From: Candidatus Woesearchaeota archaeon
Lineage (GTDB): Archaea > Nanobdellota > Nanobdellia > Woesearchaeales > ARS49
DNA: 35,360 bases
Assembly: GCA_014729195.1 (NCBI GenBank)
Contig: WJKI01000057.1
Coordinates: forward strand, 1 to 35,360
Direction: 5' to 3'
The notes below the pieces were generated by a model. The model was given only the letters and a program-made list of their open reading frames with translations. It ran no database searches and was not told where the DNA came from. How positions within the stretch are numbered: position 1 is the first letter of the stretch; each line of letters starts with the position of its first letter. Positions 1 to 9,452 of the stretch are shown here, in pieces. The translations under genes and the position numbers were made by a program.

Positions 1-10
1 AGTTATTAAG

Positions 11-1570
11 ATGAGCATAAGAGGAAGCAAACGCCTGATAATGGCCGGATTTGCCACAGACGAGTTTAAAAAGGAATACCCAAACTGGGGCTCATTATCA
101 GACTCAGAAAAAAAAGAACTGCTGGACAAAATAGAATCAAAAGCAAAAGACAATGCAGAAGAAAAACTTGCATCATATGCCAAACATGATGAAATAGTAA
201 TGGGACAAGACCAATTAATGCTTGTAGATTATCCCAAACCAATAAACAGGTATCAAGTAGTATATGAAAGCCCACATTCTTCAGTAGAACCATACTATTA
301 TTTTGTATACCATAACCTTCATTATTCATTTAATTTTCCAATAGTGGACAAAATAACAGACATATTCACAGCATCAGAACACAGCTCATTCTATGGAGCA
401 GCAGCACAAAGACTAGGACTTGCACAAGACAAAGTATCGCAATACATGGCAGCAATAGGACAATTTGTTAGAAAAGATCTGTTTCAGTTGATTCGTGATT
501 TACGCTGGCTGGAAGAAAGAATAAAAATACATGAAGACGCCCGTCAATACACAAAAGAAGGCAAATTGCAGGACGAATCAGCAGAAATAACCTTGAAGGG
601 GATATGGACAGACTTGGTTGACGGAGTAGTGCAGGGACAAAGAGTATCTGCAAATGTCTTTCAAATGGCACAGCAGCTGCAGTTTACATCTCTTCCAGAT
701 TTCTTTTTTTCAATACACCCACAAAACGACGCAGAAATAAACAAAAAAGTAGATGCACTGGATACAACAAACAACCTGAAAAGCGTGCTAAAAAGAAAAC
801 TAAAAGATTTTCTGATATGGAAAGAAGCAAACTACAAGGAATTAAAAGTCCGTAAGAATTTTGAACTAAAATATTTAAGACAACATTACAGCATAATAAA
901 CATGTATCTCCAATGGGTAAAACCCTACATGAAACACATGGCAAAACTCCGCGGAGACGTGGAAAAAGCAGACACAGCAGAACTAATATCTGCATTTGAA
1001 GGCTCAATGATAGAAATAGAAGTTTTGGGACAAAGACTGGAAAGAGGCAATAAAAAAGTCTTTACATGCATACTAGCAACAATTGAATACCGAACAAGAC
1101 CTTCTTTGAGTTATCAGCAAGAAGCAGGATTCCACCGCGGACCAATACACATGGGCGAAATGAAATTGACATATAGATGCTATGCATGGACAAAAAAACA
1201 AATAGAAGCATACAAAAAAATGAAACAAAAAGAAGACATGGAATTATTTGAGGAAGTAAGTTCAGGAGTCAAGGCAACAATGGATGCGATTCGCGAAGAC
1301 TTGGACAGATTCCTAAAAGAAGCAGAAGGAAAAAAAGAAGAAGCAAAAGAAAAGAAAAAACCAGAAAGTGTCTTAGCACCATTCACTTCAATAGGCAAAG
1401 GATTTGGAGACGTATTTAAGATGTTCATTCCCAATCCTCCAAAACCAGGAGCAAAAGCAGAAAAAGCAATGATAAAAGGAGAAACAAAAACAGCAGAAAA
1501 ATCTGCCAAAAGTTTCATGTGGCTGAACTATAAAGCATTTAAGAAAGCACACAAAATGCTTACTTGGTAG
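11..1570 (+). CDS. Large hypothetical protein, possibly extending past the left edge
   Basis: I do not recognise this family. The reading frame is open right up to the window edge, so the true start may lie outside. Internal Met12 (MAGFATDEF) is an alternative start, but no clear ribosome-binding site precedes either Met. The protein is 519 residues, mainly charged and helical, with aromatic-rich stretches around residues 95-110. A Lys/Glu-rich segment at about residues 405-450 looks coiled-coil, and the tail is basic. There is no signal peptide and no convincing membrane segment, so it is probably cytoplasmic. Third codon positions are strongly biased to A. Its stop lies one base from the stop of the convergent gene at 1572-2348. 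No function is proposed. Confidence 0.75.
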   Translation: MSIRGSKRLIMAGFATDEFKKEYPNWGSLSDSEKKELLDKIESKAKDNAEEKLASYAKHDEIVMGQDQLMLVDYPKPINRYQVVYESPHSSVEPYYYFVYHNLHYSFNFPIVDKITDIFTASEHSSFYGAAAQRLGLAQDKVSQYMAAIGQFVRKDLFQLIRDLRWLEERIKIHEDARQYTKEGKLQDESAEITLKGIWTDLVDGVVQGQRVSANVFQMAQQLQFTSLPDFFFSIHPQNDAEINKKVDALDTTNNLKSVLKRKLKDFLIWKEANYKELKVRKNFELKYLRQHYSIINMYLQWVKPYMKHMAKLRGDVEKADTAELISAFEGSMIEIEVLGQRLERGNKKVFTCILATIEYRTRPSLSYQQEAGFHRGPIHMGEMKLTYRCYAWTKKQIEAYKKMKQKEDMELFEEVSSGVKATMDAIREDLDRFLKEAEGKKEEAKEKKKPESVLAPFTSIGKGFGDVFKMFIPNPPKPGAKAEKAMIKGETKTAEKSAKSFMWLNYKAFKKAHKMLTW

Positions 1571-1571
1571 A

Positions 1572-2348
1572 TTATTCTGGACGGGGTATAAAAACTTTTT
1601 TTGATTCTCTAATTTCTAGCGGTTCAAAAGTATAGTTAGGTTTTTTTGTTCCAAGTCCAATATGTCTTACAAATTGTATAAATTCTCCATCTCCCCAGTT
1701 TATATCTGCTGCGCGGAATTTAAACTGATAAAATTCTATTTTTCTTCCTGTAGACATCAGTGTCGGATTAATTTCAAATTGTACTGGCAGAGGTGCTCCT
1801 TCTTCTTCAGCTTTTTGATACGCTTTTGACTTGAATTTTGCCCAGCTATACCCCGCATCGCTAGTCAATGTCCCAAATTGCGAATGACAAGTACTTAACT
1901 CCAAGCCATACCTATGAGATCGAATAGGTATTACTTGCTTTTTGTTTATCATTATTAATATATCATATAAATTAGCAGCATCACGATATTTTGATGTTCG
2001 TCTTTTTCTTGCCCAACAATTTGGATTAGGAGAAAGTGATTTGTCTGATATGTCTGGCAGCAGAATATCTGAATTAAGAGTAATTGCCATTTCAACGCTA
2101 TGTCCTAGCGGGCCGAGTAATTCCTCTGCCTCAAAAAAAAACTTAATCGAAGGTCTACCTTCATAGGAATAGAAAAAACGCCCCCAACTAACAAATTCAT
2201 TTTTTTCAATTAATTTACGTAATTTATCTATATCCTTATTTGCTTTGCCAAGCACTTTTTCATATTTTATAATTGCATTAGTTATGATATTCCTAGAAGC
2301 TAATTCCTCAAGAGTGTCTATATGTATTGCTGTTTTTAGTCTTTTCAT
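1572..2348 (-). CDS. Hypothetical cytoplasmic protein (258 aa)
   Basis: The family is not recognised. The open frame runs back to 2567, but that extension would cover the start of malate dehydrogenase. I therefore take the ATG at 2348 (MKRLKTAIHI), which follows a TATA-like CTTTAAAAA about 25-30 nt upstream, as in a leaderless transcript. The N-terminal 60 residues look helical. The rest is a mixed fold with aromatic-rich strands (for example WGRFFYSYEG near residue 54) and conserved-looking WGDGEFIQF near residue 222. No signal peptide or membrane segment is visible. It is divergent from mdh and convergent with the large protein to its left. Confidence 0.7.
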   Translation of the reverse strand: MKRLKTAIHIDTLEELASRNIITNAIIKYEKVLGKANKDIDKLRKLIEKNEFVSWGRFFYSYEGRPSIKFFFEAEELLGPLGHSVEMAITLNSDILLPDISDKSLSPNPNCWARKRRTSKYRDAANLYDILIMINKKQVIPIRSHRYGLELSTCHSQFGTLTSDAGYSWAKFKSKAYQKAEEEGAPLPVQFEINPTLMSTGRKIEFYQFKFRAADINWGDGEFIQFVRHIGLGTKKPNYTFEPLEIRESKKVFIPRPE

Positions 2349-2414
2349 CTTGAAAAAGAAGTAGAAGAACATTTTTAAAGATTTATGTTCGCGAGTTATA
2401 TCTGATTCGCAATG

Positions 2415-2422
2415 TTTATAAA
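2415..2422 (+). promoter_or_regulatory. TATA box of the malate dehydrogenase gene
   Basis: TTTATAAA is centred about 28 nt before the ATG at 2446, and no Shine-Dalgarno sequence lies between. This is the arrangement expected for a leaderless archaeal mRNA. The 97-bp region also holds the start of the divergent gene at 2348. Confidence 0.6.
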
Positions 2423-2445
2423 TCACCAGGCACTGTTTTTGTCCT

Positions 2446-3339
2446 ATGACCAAAATCAGTTTTATTGGGGCGGGGAACGTAGGAACAACTGCTGCTTTGA
2501 GAGTAATTGAGAAACAACTAGGAGATGTTGTATTGTTAGATATTGATTCTGAAATGGCTCTTGGCAAATCACTTGATTTATCTGACTATCAAAGCTCTGT
2601 TAACGGCAAATGCAAGATAATCGGAACATCTGATTATTCTTTGATAAAAGATTCAGATATAATCGTTGTAACAGCTGGCAGAGCAAGAAAAAAAGAAGAG
2701 AAAATAACGCGCGAAGGTCTTGCACAAATTAATACAGATATTATTAAAACAGTTGCAGAAAACATAAAAAAATATTCTCCTGACTCAATAGTATTAACAG
2801 TTACTAATCCAGTAGACAAAATGAACAAAATAATATTTGATATACTGCAAACTGACAGGAAAAAAATAATCGGGGTTGGCAGTCTGCTTGATTCTTTTAG
2901 ATTAAAAACAGTCATTTCTGAAGAATTGAAAACTCCTTCATCCGCTGTTTTAGGAATGGTTATTGGTCCTCACAATGATGATATGATACCCTTGTTCAGC
3001 AAAACAACTGTTAATGGAAAAAAAATTACTGAATTAATTACTGCTGACCGTTTAACTGAATTGAAAAAAGAAATACAATTACGCGGTAAAAAAATAACTT
3101 CTTTAATGGGGAGCGGGTATTATGCAATAGGAAATACAATTTCCTTGATGATAGAAACGATATTACAAGATAAAAAGGAAATAATCCCTGCAAGTATCAT
3201 TCTTGAAGGAGAATACGGCATTACTGATATCAGTGTGGGTGTTCCAATAAAGTTAGGTAGAAATGGAGCTGAAGTAGTTGAAATGGACTTTTCTGAGAAG
3301 GAAGAATTAGTTGAGATTGCTGGAAATATGCTTAATTAA
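2446..3339 (+). CDS. mdh: NAD-dependent malate dehydrogenase (LDH/MDH family)
   Basis: It probably interconverts malate and oxaloacetate in the cytoplasm. The 297 residues match the LDH/MDH family length. Visible features are the dinucleotide-binding GAGNVG at residues 8-13, an Asp at the end of strand beta-2 (D32, favouring NAD), TNPVD near 120, LLDSFR near 147-152 with the substrate-orienting Asp/Arg, and the catalytic His in GPHNDD (H176). The substrate-specificity position reads GRARK (R81), and Arg rather than Gln indicates malate over lactate. The active-site loop RKKEEKITR is two residues longer than the usual RKPGMTR, and the His motif has N where GEHGD has G, so exact specificity should be measured. 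It stands alone behind its own promoter. Confidence 0.9.
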   Translation: MTKISFIGAGNVGTTAALRVIEKQLGDVVLLDIDSEMALGKSLDLSDYQSSVNGKCKIIGTSDYSLIKDSDIIVVTAGRARKKEEKITREGLAQINTDIIKTVAENIKKYSPDSIVLTVTNPVDKMNKIIFDILQTDRKKIIGVGSLLDSFRLKTVISEELKTPSSAVLGMVIGPHNDDMIPLFSKTTVNGKKITELITADRLTELKKEIQLRGKKITSLMGSGYYAIGNTISLMIETILQDKKEIIPASIILEGEYGITDISVGVPIKLGRNGAEVVEMDFSEKEELVEIAGNMLN

Positions 3340-3505
3340 ATTTTCTAGAATATCCTGAAATCTATTCAAAACTGGAATATTTATTGCTTTTTTGATTGTA
3401 AAAAGGAATAAACTTCTTAATTTTCCATATTCAAATATGATATTATGGGATAATCCCTAATAAGAAAAAAATATTTATATTATATTTGTAATATATTCCA
3501 ATAAA

Positions 3506-3952
3506 ATGAAAATAACTGAAAAAGATTTGAAAATACTTGCTGAACTGGGCAAGAATTCCAAAAACACAGTTGCTTTGATATCTGCAGCCACTGGAGTTCC
3601 TGTAACCACTGTTCATAATAGAATAAAGCAAATGGAACGCTCTGGAGTGATTAAGAAATACACTTTAGAACTAAACCATGCAATCTTGGGAAATACACTA
3701 ACTGCTTATTTAATGATACATACCAACACCATGCTTGCAAACGGAATGAAAGTCAATCAAAAAGATATTGCTAATGAAATAAAAGAAATAAAAGGTGTTG
3801 AAAAAGTAGAATTATTAGCAGGACATGGAGACATACTAACTAAAGTCAGAGCAAAAGATACTGCCGAGCTTAATGAGTCTGTAATGCAAAAAGTAAGAAA
3901 AATAGACGGTGTAGACAAAACACAAACAATGGTTGTGCTTGAGGAATTCTAA
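3506..3952 (+). CDS. Lrp/AsnC-family transcriptional regulator
   Basis: This is a DNA-binding regulator of the feast/famine type, 148 residues as is usual for the family. Residues 1-55 form the winged helix-turn-helix (LAELGKNSKN, then VPVTTVHNRIKQMERSGVI, including the recognition helix). Residues 65-148 form the RAM/AsnC effector domain (GVEKVELLAGHGDILTKV). These proteins usually form dimers or octamers and sense amino acids; the effector here cannot be read from sequence. An AT-rich promoter lies just upstream (about 3465-3485). Its 3' end overlaps the convergent SpoIIM-like gene by 4 bp. Its target is unknown; mdh or its own promoter are possible by proximity only. Confidence 0.9.
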   Translation: MKITEKDLKILAELGKNSKNTVALISAATGVPVTTVHNRIKQMERSGVIKKYTLELNHAILGNTLTAYLMIHTNTMLANGMKVNQKDIANEIKEIKGVEKVELLAGHGDILTKVRAKDTAELNESVMQKVRKIDGVDKTQTMVVLEEF

Positions 3953-4761
3953 AGAACAAAATGAATAACCTTTGCACTTACAAATACTTCTAAAACAGCT
4001 GCAAAAAAAATAAAGGCCAGGCCGGCAACAAACATTAACAAAGAATTCTGAACAACATTCTTAAAATAAGAAGAACCCCAATGCTCACGCATAATAGCAA
4101 CAGACAAGACAGAACCCGCCATTGCAGCAAGAAGAAAACCGGCAATCTCAGGAATAAAATGAACAAACAAAACCAAACTAGGCAGTTTAGGACTAAGATT
4201 GTTAACAACAAACAAGAAAAAGCCAGCAAAAAGAGTAGCATTCAAAACTATCAAAAAAACAGCACCAGCACCATAAAAAACAGACAAAACCAAACAAATC
4301 AAAGCAACCTCAAGATTAAAAGTAAACAAACCAAGAGCATCACCAAAAGAAGGATTAAACACGCCAGAACCAAATTCCTGCATCAAAGAAAGACCTCTAT
4401 GTCTAAACAGAAAATCAGTCTGATAAGAGAACAACTCAGAAGGAAGAAAAAAACTCACAGCCAGCAAACCAAGAATAACACCCAAAAAAACAAAACAAAA
4501 AACCTTGAAAAAATGCCGGTGATTAGAAATAAAATGCTTTAAGCCCTCCTTGCGCTCTGTCTTTTCCTCAACAGAAACAATATGATGCAAAGAAGGAACC
4601 AACAACAAAGTTAAAGTAAAAACAGCAACAACAGAAACAGAAGATGAAAAAAACAAATAAGCAATGCCATAAGCGATTAAAACATAAAAAAAAGTCAACA
4701 ACAAAATAAAAAAAGGATTCTGCTTAATCCTATTTGTATCCAGCAACTGCTCAAAAACCAT
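3949..4761 (-). CDS. SpoIIM (stage II sporulation M)-like integral membrane protein
   Basis: The protein has 270 residues and about six hydrophobic segments. The family signature is visible in the second half: a Gly/Asn-rich membrane segment (FYGAGAVFLIVLNATLFAG) followed by HFIPEIAGFLLAAMAG, matching the conserved H-x-x-x-E of SpoIIM/DUF95 proteins. In archaea these proteins are not linked to sporulation and their role is unknown; a membrane-remodelling or transport-accessory role has been suggested. The start lies 3 bp after the stop of the large Ig-like surface protein on the same strand, so the two are probably co-transcribed. Confidence 0.8.
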   Translation of the reverse strand: MVFEQLLDTNRIKQNPFFILLLTFFYVLIAYGIAYLFFSSSVSVVAVFTLTLLLVPSLHHIVSVEEKTERKEGLKHFISNHRHFFKVFCFVFLGVILGLLAVSFFLPSELFSYQTDFLFRHRGLSLMQEFGSGVFNPSFGDALGLFTFNLEVALICLVLSVFYGAGAVFLIVLNATLFAGFFLFVVNNLSPKLPSLVLFVHFIPEIAGFLLAAMAGSVLSVAIMREHWGSSYFKNVVQNSLLMFVAGLAFIFFAAVLEVFVSAKVIHFVL

Positions 4762-4764
4762 TCT

Positions 4765-7176
4765 TTACCTGAACTTGGGACCCCAATCAATCTCATCAGA
4801 GCCCTTTTTCTTTTTCCTAAAACTATAAACTCCTCCAGCAATTAATCCTGCAAGAGTCAATATTATCAAGCCCCACTTGACTGGCTGTCCAAGACTGTCA
4901 AACAATCCAGTTGCAGCGCCAGTAGCCAACGGAACTCTTGGCTCTTCTTCAGGAATTTCCTCTACAACAACCGGTTCTTCTGTTGGTTCAATTAATTCAG
5001 AAGCAGAAGCTTCTCCAGATGGCTCTGGTTCTGGTTCAGGAGCAGGTTCTTCTGGCTTGATACCTGAATAACCTCCCTGATAATCAAAAGGAATGCCTTT
5101 GCTTCCGCTGCCGCTATCACTTGTCTGCTGAGCAGGGGAAACAACACTAAAAGACTCTGTTGCACGGTAAATAAGGTTTTCAGTTTCATAAGCCACAATA
5201 ACATCATAACTGCCGTCTGAATCAGGAGCAGTAAAGTCATAACTAAAATCAGAATTCTCATTTAGTTCAACATCTGCTGCACCATCAGGATAAGTAATAG
5301 TAACTATTCCTGCAACTTCTGAAGAATCATCCTTTGTAACACCGCCAGTCACTGCAATATTAGCATTTGGTTCAACAGAACCAGGCAGATTCACATTTAC
5401 TTCATAATTTTCAACAACAGTCATTTCCTCAACAACAGTGTTTATCTGGTCATTATTATCCATTGCTTCTACAGTAATATCATAATCTCCAGGAGTCTGA
5501 TCTGCAGGAATTGAAATAACTGCCTGATAAACATCATTACCCTGGTCTACTAAGGTTAATAAATCACCTTCAAAGTTAGCAGTAACCTGCTTGACACCGC
5601 TGATGTCTGTTACAGCAGCTTCCAAGGTCAAATCAGTTCCTCTGGCAACATAATTGATATCATCAACAAAAATATCAGGACCTGTCAAGTCTTCAGCAGT
5701 TGCAGTCCTCTGCTCTGACTGTGCAGAATTACCCAAATCATCAACACAAAGCATATACCATGAGAAATTACCCAAAGGAAGCATAACATTAATTGTAGAT
5801 TCTTCGCCGGAATTAACTTCCTGAGTAACAGGCTCGGCAACACTTGTGCTTACCGCGCACTCAATAGAATCATCATAATCATCGGTTACTTGAACAACAA
5901 AAGTTCCATGATAATCAAAAGAAGCACCATCTTCAGGACTGACAATACTAATTTCAGGAGCCTTCCGGTCAACATAAAAATTAAAAACTTCCTCTGCAGT
6001 ATTTCCTGCCTTATCAACTGCGATTACTGATAAGGTATTTTCTCCATCAGGCCACACAGAAGAGTTCAATTCCCGACTATAATCAACTGTATCAATCTCA
6101 TAATTATCTGAAACAGCAATATCAATCATGACATCTTTTATTCCAGAATTATCAGCAGGACCATTCAAGTCAATCATTGGAGGGGTAATGTCATAAATGA
6201 AGGAATCCTGGTCCTCACCTTGCAAACCAACAGCATCTGTGCACATGATTTTCCAGTCATGTGCTCCTTCACTGACATTAGCCTCTAATGCAAACGCGTT
6301 AATGCCCTCAAATGCTTCTATCTCCTGAATATCATTCAAAGTATCAATCTCTATTTCGCAGTCGAATTGGGTTGCTTTATTATCAAAAACCTCAAACCTG
6401 AACATATTGTTAGAATAACTATTATTCACAGGAGATAATAAAGTAACAGTGGGCGGTGTGTTGTCAAAACCAAAAGAACCGCTTATTGTTGTTGTTTCTT
6501 CTGCATTGTTTGTTATTTCAACTGTAAAGCAGGCAGTATCGTTTTCGCCGTAATTTGCGAAATCAGCATTTCCAGTGCATTCTCCTTCATTGCAGGTTAA
6601 GTTCACTTGCGTCGCAGGGTTTGTGCAGTCACTATACTCATATTGAACTTCTTTGATTCCTGTTTCAGAGTCAGAAGCATTAATCCTTATTTCCTGATTA
6701 TTATTATACGCTCTTGCATAACTGTTATTCGCAGGGAAAATATTGTTTAAAACAGGGGGAGTATTATCATTTTTGATTGTAACGTTTATTGAGAAATCCT
6801 CTGTTGTAAAGTCATCATAAGTCAAAGTGCCGGCAATAGTTCCTGCTTCATCCTGATTTACTAAGCCTGCCTTGGCAGTATAAACAAATAAGGCATTTTT
6901 GACATTATTTTCTACGGTTCCATCATACCATGTGATTTGCGAGGAGGATAAATCACTAGACCAACCAAGAAAATCCAAAACATCAATCAATTCCAAATCA
7001 GGAGAATTTAATTCAACCTGGGTTATTACATCATAACCTAAATAATTATCAATCTGCATATTGAACTCTGCTTCAACACTCTCATAAGTTTCTACAGGTG
7101 TTAAAGTCACTTCAGCTGCTAAAACTGGTGCAACCAGAATTAGTAATACTACCGCAAATACAAAGACATTTTTCAT
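4765..7176 (-). CDS. Large cell-surface protein with Ig-like repeats and C-terminal membrane anchor
   Basis: I choose the ATG at 7176, which has GAGGG upstream; a TTG six codons earlier is also possible. The 803-residue product starts with a signal peptide (KNVFVFAVVLLILVAPVLAA). Several Ig/cadherin-like beta-sandwich domains follow, marked by repeated NDNTPPVLN, FDNTPPTVTLLSPVNNSYS, YDITPPMIDL and VDRKAPEISIVSP boundaries. Next come a Pro/Glu linker (EEPAPEPEPEP), an acidic segment, one transmembrane helix (WGLIILTLAGLIAGGVYSF) and a short basic tail. Asn-x-Ser/Thr sequons and paired cysteines suggest a glycosylated, partly disulphide-bonded exterior. The role is probably cell envelope or adhesion; ligands are unknown. 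It heads an operon with the SpoIIM-like gene. Confidence 0.85.
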   Translation of the reverse strand: MKNVFVFAVVLLILVAPVLAAEVTLTPVETYESVEAEFNMQIDNYLGYDVITQVELNSPDLELIDVLDFLGWSSDLSSSQITWYDGTVENNVKNALFVYTAKAGLVNQDEAGTIAGTLTYDDFTTEDFSINVTIKNDNTPPVLNNIFPANNSYARAYNNNQEIRINASDSETGIKEVQYEYSDCTNPATQVNLTCNEGECTGNADFANYGENDTACFTVEITNNAEETTTISGSFGFDNTPPTVTLLSPVNNSYSNNMFRFEVFDNKATQFDCEIEIDTLNDIQEIEAFEGINAFALEANVSEGAHDWKIMCTDAVGLQGEDQDSFIYDITPPMIDLNGPADNSGIKDVMIDIAVSDNYEIDTVDYSRELNSSVWPDGENTLSVIAVDKAGNTAEEVFNFYVDRKAPEISIVSPEDGASFDYHGTFVVQVTDDYDDSIECAVSTSVAEPVTQEVNSGEESTINVMLPLGNFSWYMLCVDDLGNSAQSEQRTATAEDLTGPDIFVDDINYVARGTDLTLEAAVTDISGVKQVTANFEGDLLTLVDQGNDVYQAVISIPADQTPGDYDITVEAMDNNDQINTVVEEMTVVENYEVNVNLPGSVEPNANIAVTGGVTKDDSSEVAGIVTITYPDGAADVELNENSDFSYDFTAPDSDGSYDVIVAYETENLIYRATESFSVVSPAQQTSDSGSGSKGIPFDYQGGYSGIKPEEPAPEPEPEPSGEASASELIEPTEEPVVVEEIPEEEPRVPLATGAATGLFDSLGQPVKWGLIILTLAGLIAGGVYSFRKKKKGSDEIDWGPKFR

Positions 7177-7326
7177 CCTCTTTTTCCCTCGCAAAATTGT
7201 TATATATAGTGCTCATACATAATTACTATATAAATATATTGATTTGTATACTGGTTTCTGAGAGCATTATTTAGTAGTGATAAAGAATTTTAAAGCTGAG
7301 AAATCAAATTCAATATAGGGGATGGT

Positions 7327-7794
7327 ATGAGAGTTGAACTAGTATATGTTGGGATACTATTGTTTATCCTAGGATTTAGTGTATCATCAATGCTGTCAGA
7401 AGTTCAGACAAGAGTGGCTATCGGGGGAACTGTGGATAGAAACAACCCATCTGATTCTATTAATTCAGATGAAATACATTTATACTCTGACAGAATGGTG
7501 GTAGAGAAAAAAGGATTAACATATGCTCCTGTGGAAGATACAAAATCAATGGAGCCATTATTAAGCTCTAATTCACATGTGATCGAAAAAGAAGTTGATT
7601 TTTCAGAATTAGTTGTTGGAGATATTATCTCTTTTTCTAAAAAAGGACAAGTAATAGTTCATTCTGTTGTTGAAATAGGAGAAGATTCTATTGGAAAATA
7701 CGCTTTGACAAAAGGATATAACAATGATTTTATAGATGACTGGAAAGTTAGAGCATTTGAACTGAAAGGAAAAGTAGTAGGAGTTCTGAATTAA
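7327..7794 (+). CDS. Archaeal-type signal peptidase I (S26 family)
   Basis: This is a membrane-bound serine peptidase expected to remove signal peptides from exported proteins. One N-terminal membrane helix (residues 6-23) is followed by an external catalytic domain. Catalytic-type residues are visible: S74 in TKSMEPLL, H112 in VIVHSVVEIG (archaeal/ER type, where bacteria have Lys) and Asp in TKGYNNDFIDD (D134 and D137/D138). At 155 residues it is close to the minimal archaeal Sec11-like form. AGGGGATGG before the ATG is a plausible ribosome-binding site. It lies among several secreted or lipoprotein genes. The usual SGSMEP reads TKSMEP and the H-R pair reads H-S, so it could be a specialised paralogue. 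Confidence 0.8.
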   Translation: MRVELVYVGILLFILGFSVSSMLSEVQTRVAIGGTVDRNNPSDSINSDEIHLYSDRMVVEKKGLTYAPVEDTKSMEPLLSSNSHVIEKEVDFSELVVGDIISFSKKGQVIVHSVVEIGEDSIGKYALTKGYNNDFIDDWKVRAFELKGKVVGVLN

Positions 7795-7832
7795 AGATAA
7801 TTTTAAATAAATCAAGCACATATTCTCCATTA

Positions 7833-8375
7833 ATGAAAAAAATAGATTTTACGCAAATCAAGAAGTTACCTCCTGAAGAAAAAATCAAGGTACTTGAAAG
7901 AGTAGAGGGAGAATTAAAAACATTAATTGAAAAACGCAAAAAAGAAATTGAAGAGAAAAATCTAGAAATAGAAAATGCAGAAGAATTATTACAAGAAGCA
8001 CAAAACGAAGCAAAAGTTTTAGAAGAAATCAAGACACCGGAAATTAAAAAAGTAGACATCGGAAAATTATTCCATCCTGAAGAAAAAGATCTGGAAGGAA
8101 TAGCAGCAACAGCACCCTCTGAAGCAGAAAAAAAAGCACAAATTGAAGAGCTAAGCAAGCAACCAGTGCAGGAATTATATAACACTGTTGTTGGAATCAA
8201 AAGCGAAATAGATAAAACAGGAATAGAAACTTTATATCAACAGGAGAAAATAGAGCAGATAAATGAAGCCCTTTATGAGAAGAAAAAAGCAGTAGAGAAC
8301 AAACAATATAATCCCACCAAAAAAGCGCGGCACTTACTGACTGCTGCAGAGCAAATGATGGAAAATTATATGTAG
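7833..8375 (+). CDS. Coiled-coil protein of unknown function
   Basis: The family is not recognised. The product is 180 residues, soluble and highly charged. Residues 14-65 form a long predicted coiled coil rich in Glu and Lys. A short linker (IKKVDIGKLFHPEEKDLEG) leads to a second helical part ending near residue 176. There is no signal peptide. A TATA-like TTTTAAATAA lies about 25-30 nt before the ATG. The next gene, a transglutaminase-like lipoprotein, starts 3 bp after this stop, so the two probably form an operon. Confidence 0.75.
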   Translation: MKKIDFTQIKKLPPEEKIKVLERVEGELKTLIEKRKKEIEEKNLEIENAEELLQEAQNEAKVLEEIKTPEIKKVDIGKLFHPEEKDLEGIAATAPSEAEKKAQIEELSKQPVQELYNTVVGIKSEIDKTGIETLYQQEKIEQINEALYEKKKAVENKQYNPTKKARHLLTAAEQMMENYM

Positions 8376-8378
8376 AAA

Positions 8379-9452
8379 ATGATTAAAAAAATAATAGTGA
8401 TGACAATTCTCTTATTTTTAATAGGCTGTGTTATCGAACCCCGAGAAGAAATTCAAAAAGAAAATGTAAATGATACGCAAATTCAAGCTGGCGAAGTTAT
8501 AGTTAAGGAAAGTGCTGTTGAAGAAAAATCAGTAGACATTCGGCGATGTAATGACGGAACATTGTATAATGAATGCTCTGTACAAAAACCATACTATTGT
8601 TTAGACGGCAATATTATCAAAAAAGCTTCTGTCTGTGGATGCCCCAAGAATCAAATCGCGTCTTATGAAAATTGTGTGTCTGCATTTGAAATAACGCCTT
8701 TTGAACAAACATTTACTTACACTCTTAACGGCAGAGAAAACTCAATTTCATTAACAGTCTACAAAGAACTAAACGATTTTTTAAGCGCAAAACCAAGAAA
8801 ATATTACTGCAATCCGGAATGCCCTTCTTCGCGCGAAATAGAAATGAAATACATAGATAATACAGAACAAAAACCATATATGAAAAAATTAGTTTCTAAG
8901 ATCAAATCCAAAACCTCAGATAAAAAAGAACAAGCAAGAATAGCAATCGCTCTGGTTCAAAGAATACCATATGCAGACACTGAACGCAGAAATAACGCAT
9001 TAACCGGAAGATATCCATACGAAGTTCTTTTTGATAACCGCGGTGTTTGCGGAGAAAAATCCTTATTATTAGCATTCTTATTACGCGAAATAGGATACGG
9101 AGTTTCCCTATTCCATTATCCCGAAGAAAAACACATGACTGTTGGATTAAAATGTCCCTTAGAATATTCTTATCAGGAATCAGGCTATTGTTTCATAGAA
9201 ACAGTAGAGCCAATAATACCAACATATATTCCTTCAAAATATGTAGATATCGGTTCTCTTGATTCTGACCCGGAAATAATACAAGTATCAGAAGGAAAAA
9301 CATTTGACATATCTGAAGAATATTCTGACGCCCGTGAACTGAAACGAATCAATTCAATCGGATTAGTGTTACAGCCAAAAGACTATGCAATCTGGAGAGA
9401 CCTGATGAAAAAATACGGAATATATGTTAGAGGAAGATTGTTTTTTAGGTAG
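8379..9452 (+). CDS. Secreted lipoprotein with transglutaminase-like cysteine-protease domain
   Basis: The N-terminus is a lipoprotein signal with lipobox LIGC (lipidated Cys17). A Glu-rich linker follows, then a small Cys-rich segment at about residues 50-100 (CNDGTLYNECS and CGCPKNQ), and a papain-like transglutaminase domain at about residues 185-290. The catalytic Cys sits in NRGVCGEKSLL near residue 224 and the His in EEKHMTVGL near 252; the third acidic residue is probably in the FIETVEP strand. Such archaeal domains usually act as proteases or amidases rather than crosslinkers. It is probably anchored to the outer membrane face. It is the second gene of a two-gene operon with the coiled-coil protein. 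Confidence 0.82.
   Translation: MIKKIIVMTILLFLIGCVIEPREEIQKENVNDTQIQAGEVIVKESAVEEKSVDIRRCNDGTLYNECSVQKPYYCLDGNIIKKASVCGCPKNQIASYENCVSAFEITPFEQTFTYTLNGRENSISLTVYKELNDFLSAKPRKYYCNPECPSSREIEMKYIDNTEQKPYMKKLVSKIKSKTSDKKEQARIAIALVQRIPYADTERRNNALTGRYPYEVLFDNRGVCGEKSLLLAFLLREIGYGVSLFHYPEEKHMTVGLKCPLEYSYQESGYCFIETVEPIIPTYIPSKYVDIGSLDSDPEIIQVSEGKTFDISEEYSDARELKRINSIGLVLQPKDYAIWRDLMKKYGIYVRGRLFFR

Noticed and set aside
2349-2567. N-terminal extension of the protein at 1572-2348
   Set aside because: It would overlap mdh by 122 bp, has low-complexity composition, and the TATA spacing fits the ATG at 2348.
4081-4542. Long plus-strand open frame rich in Lys, Asn and Thr
   Set aside because: It is the complement of the SpoIIM-like gene and has no start signal or plausible protein composition.
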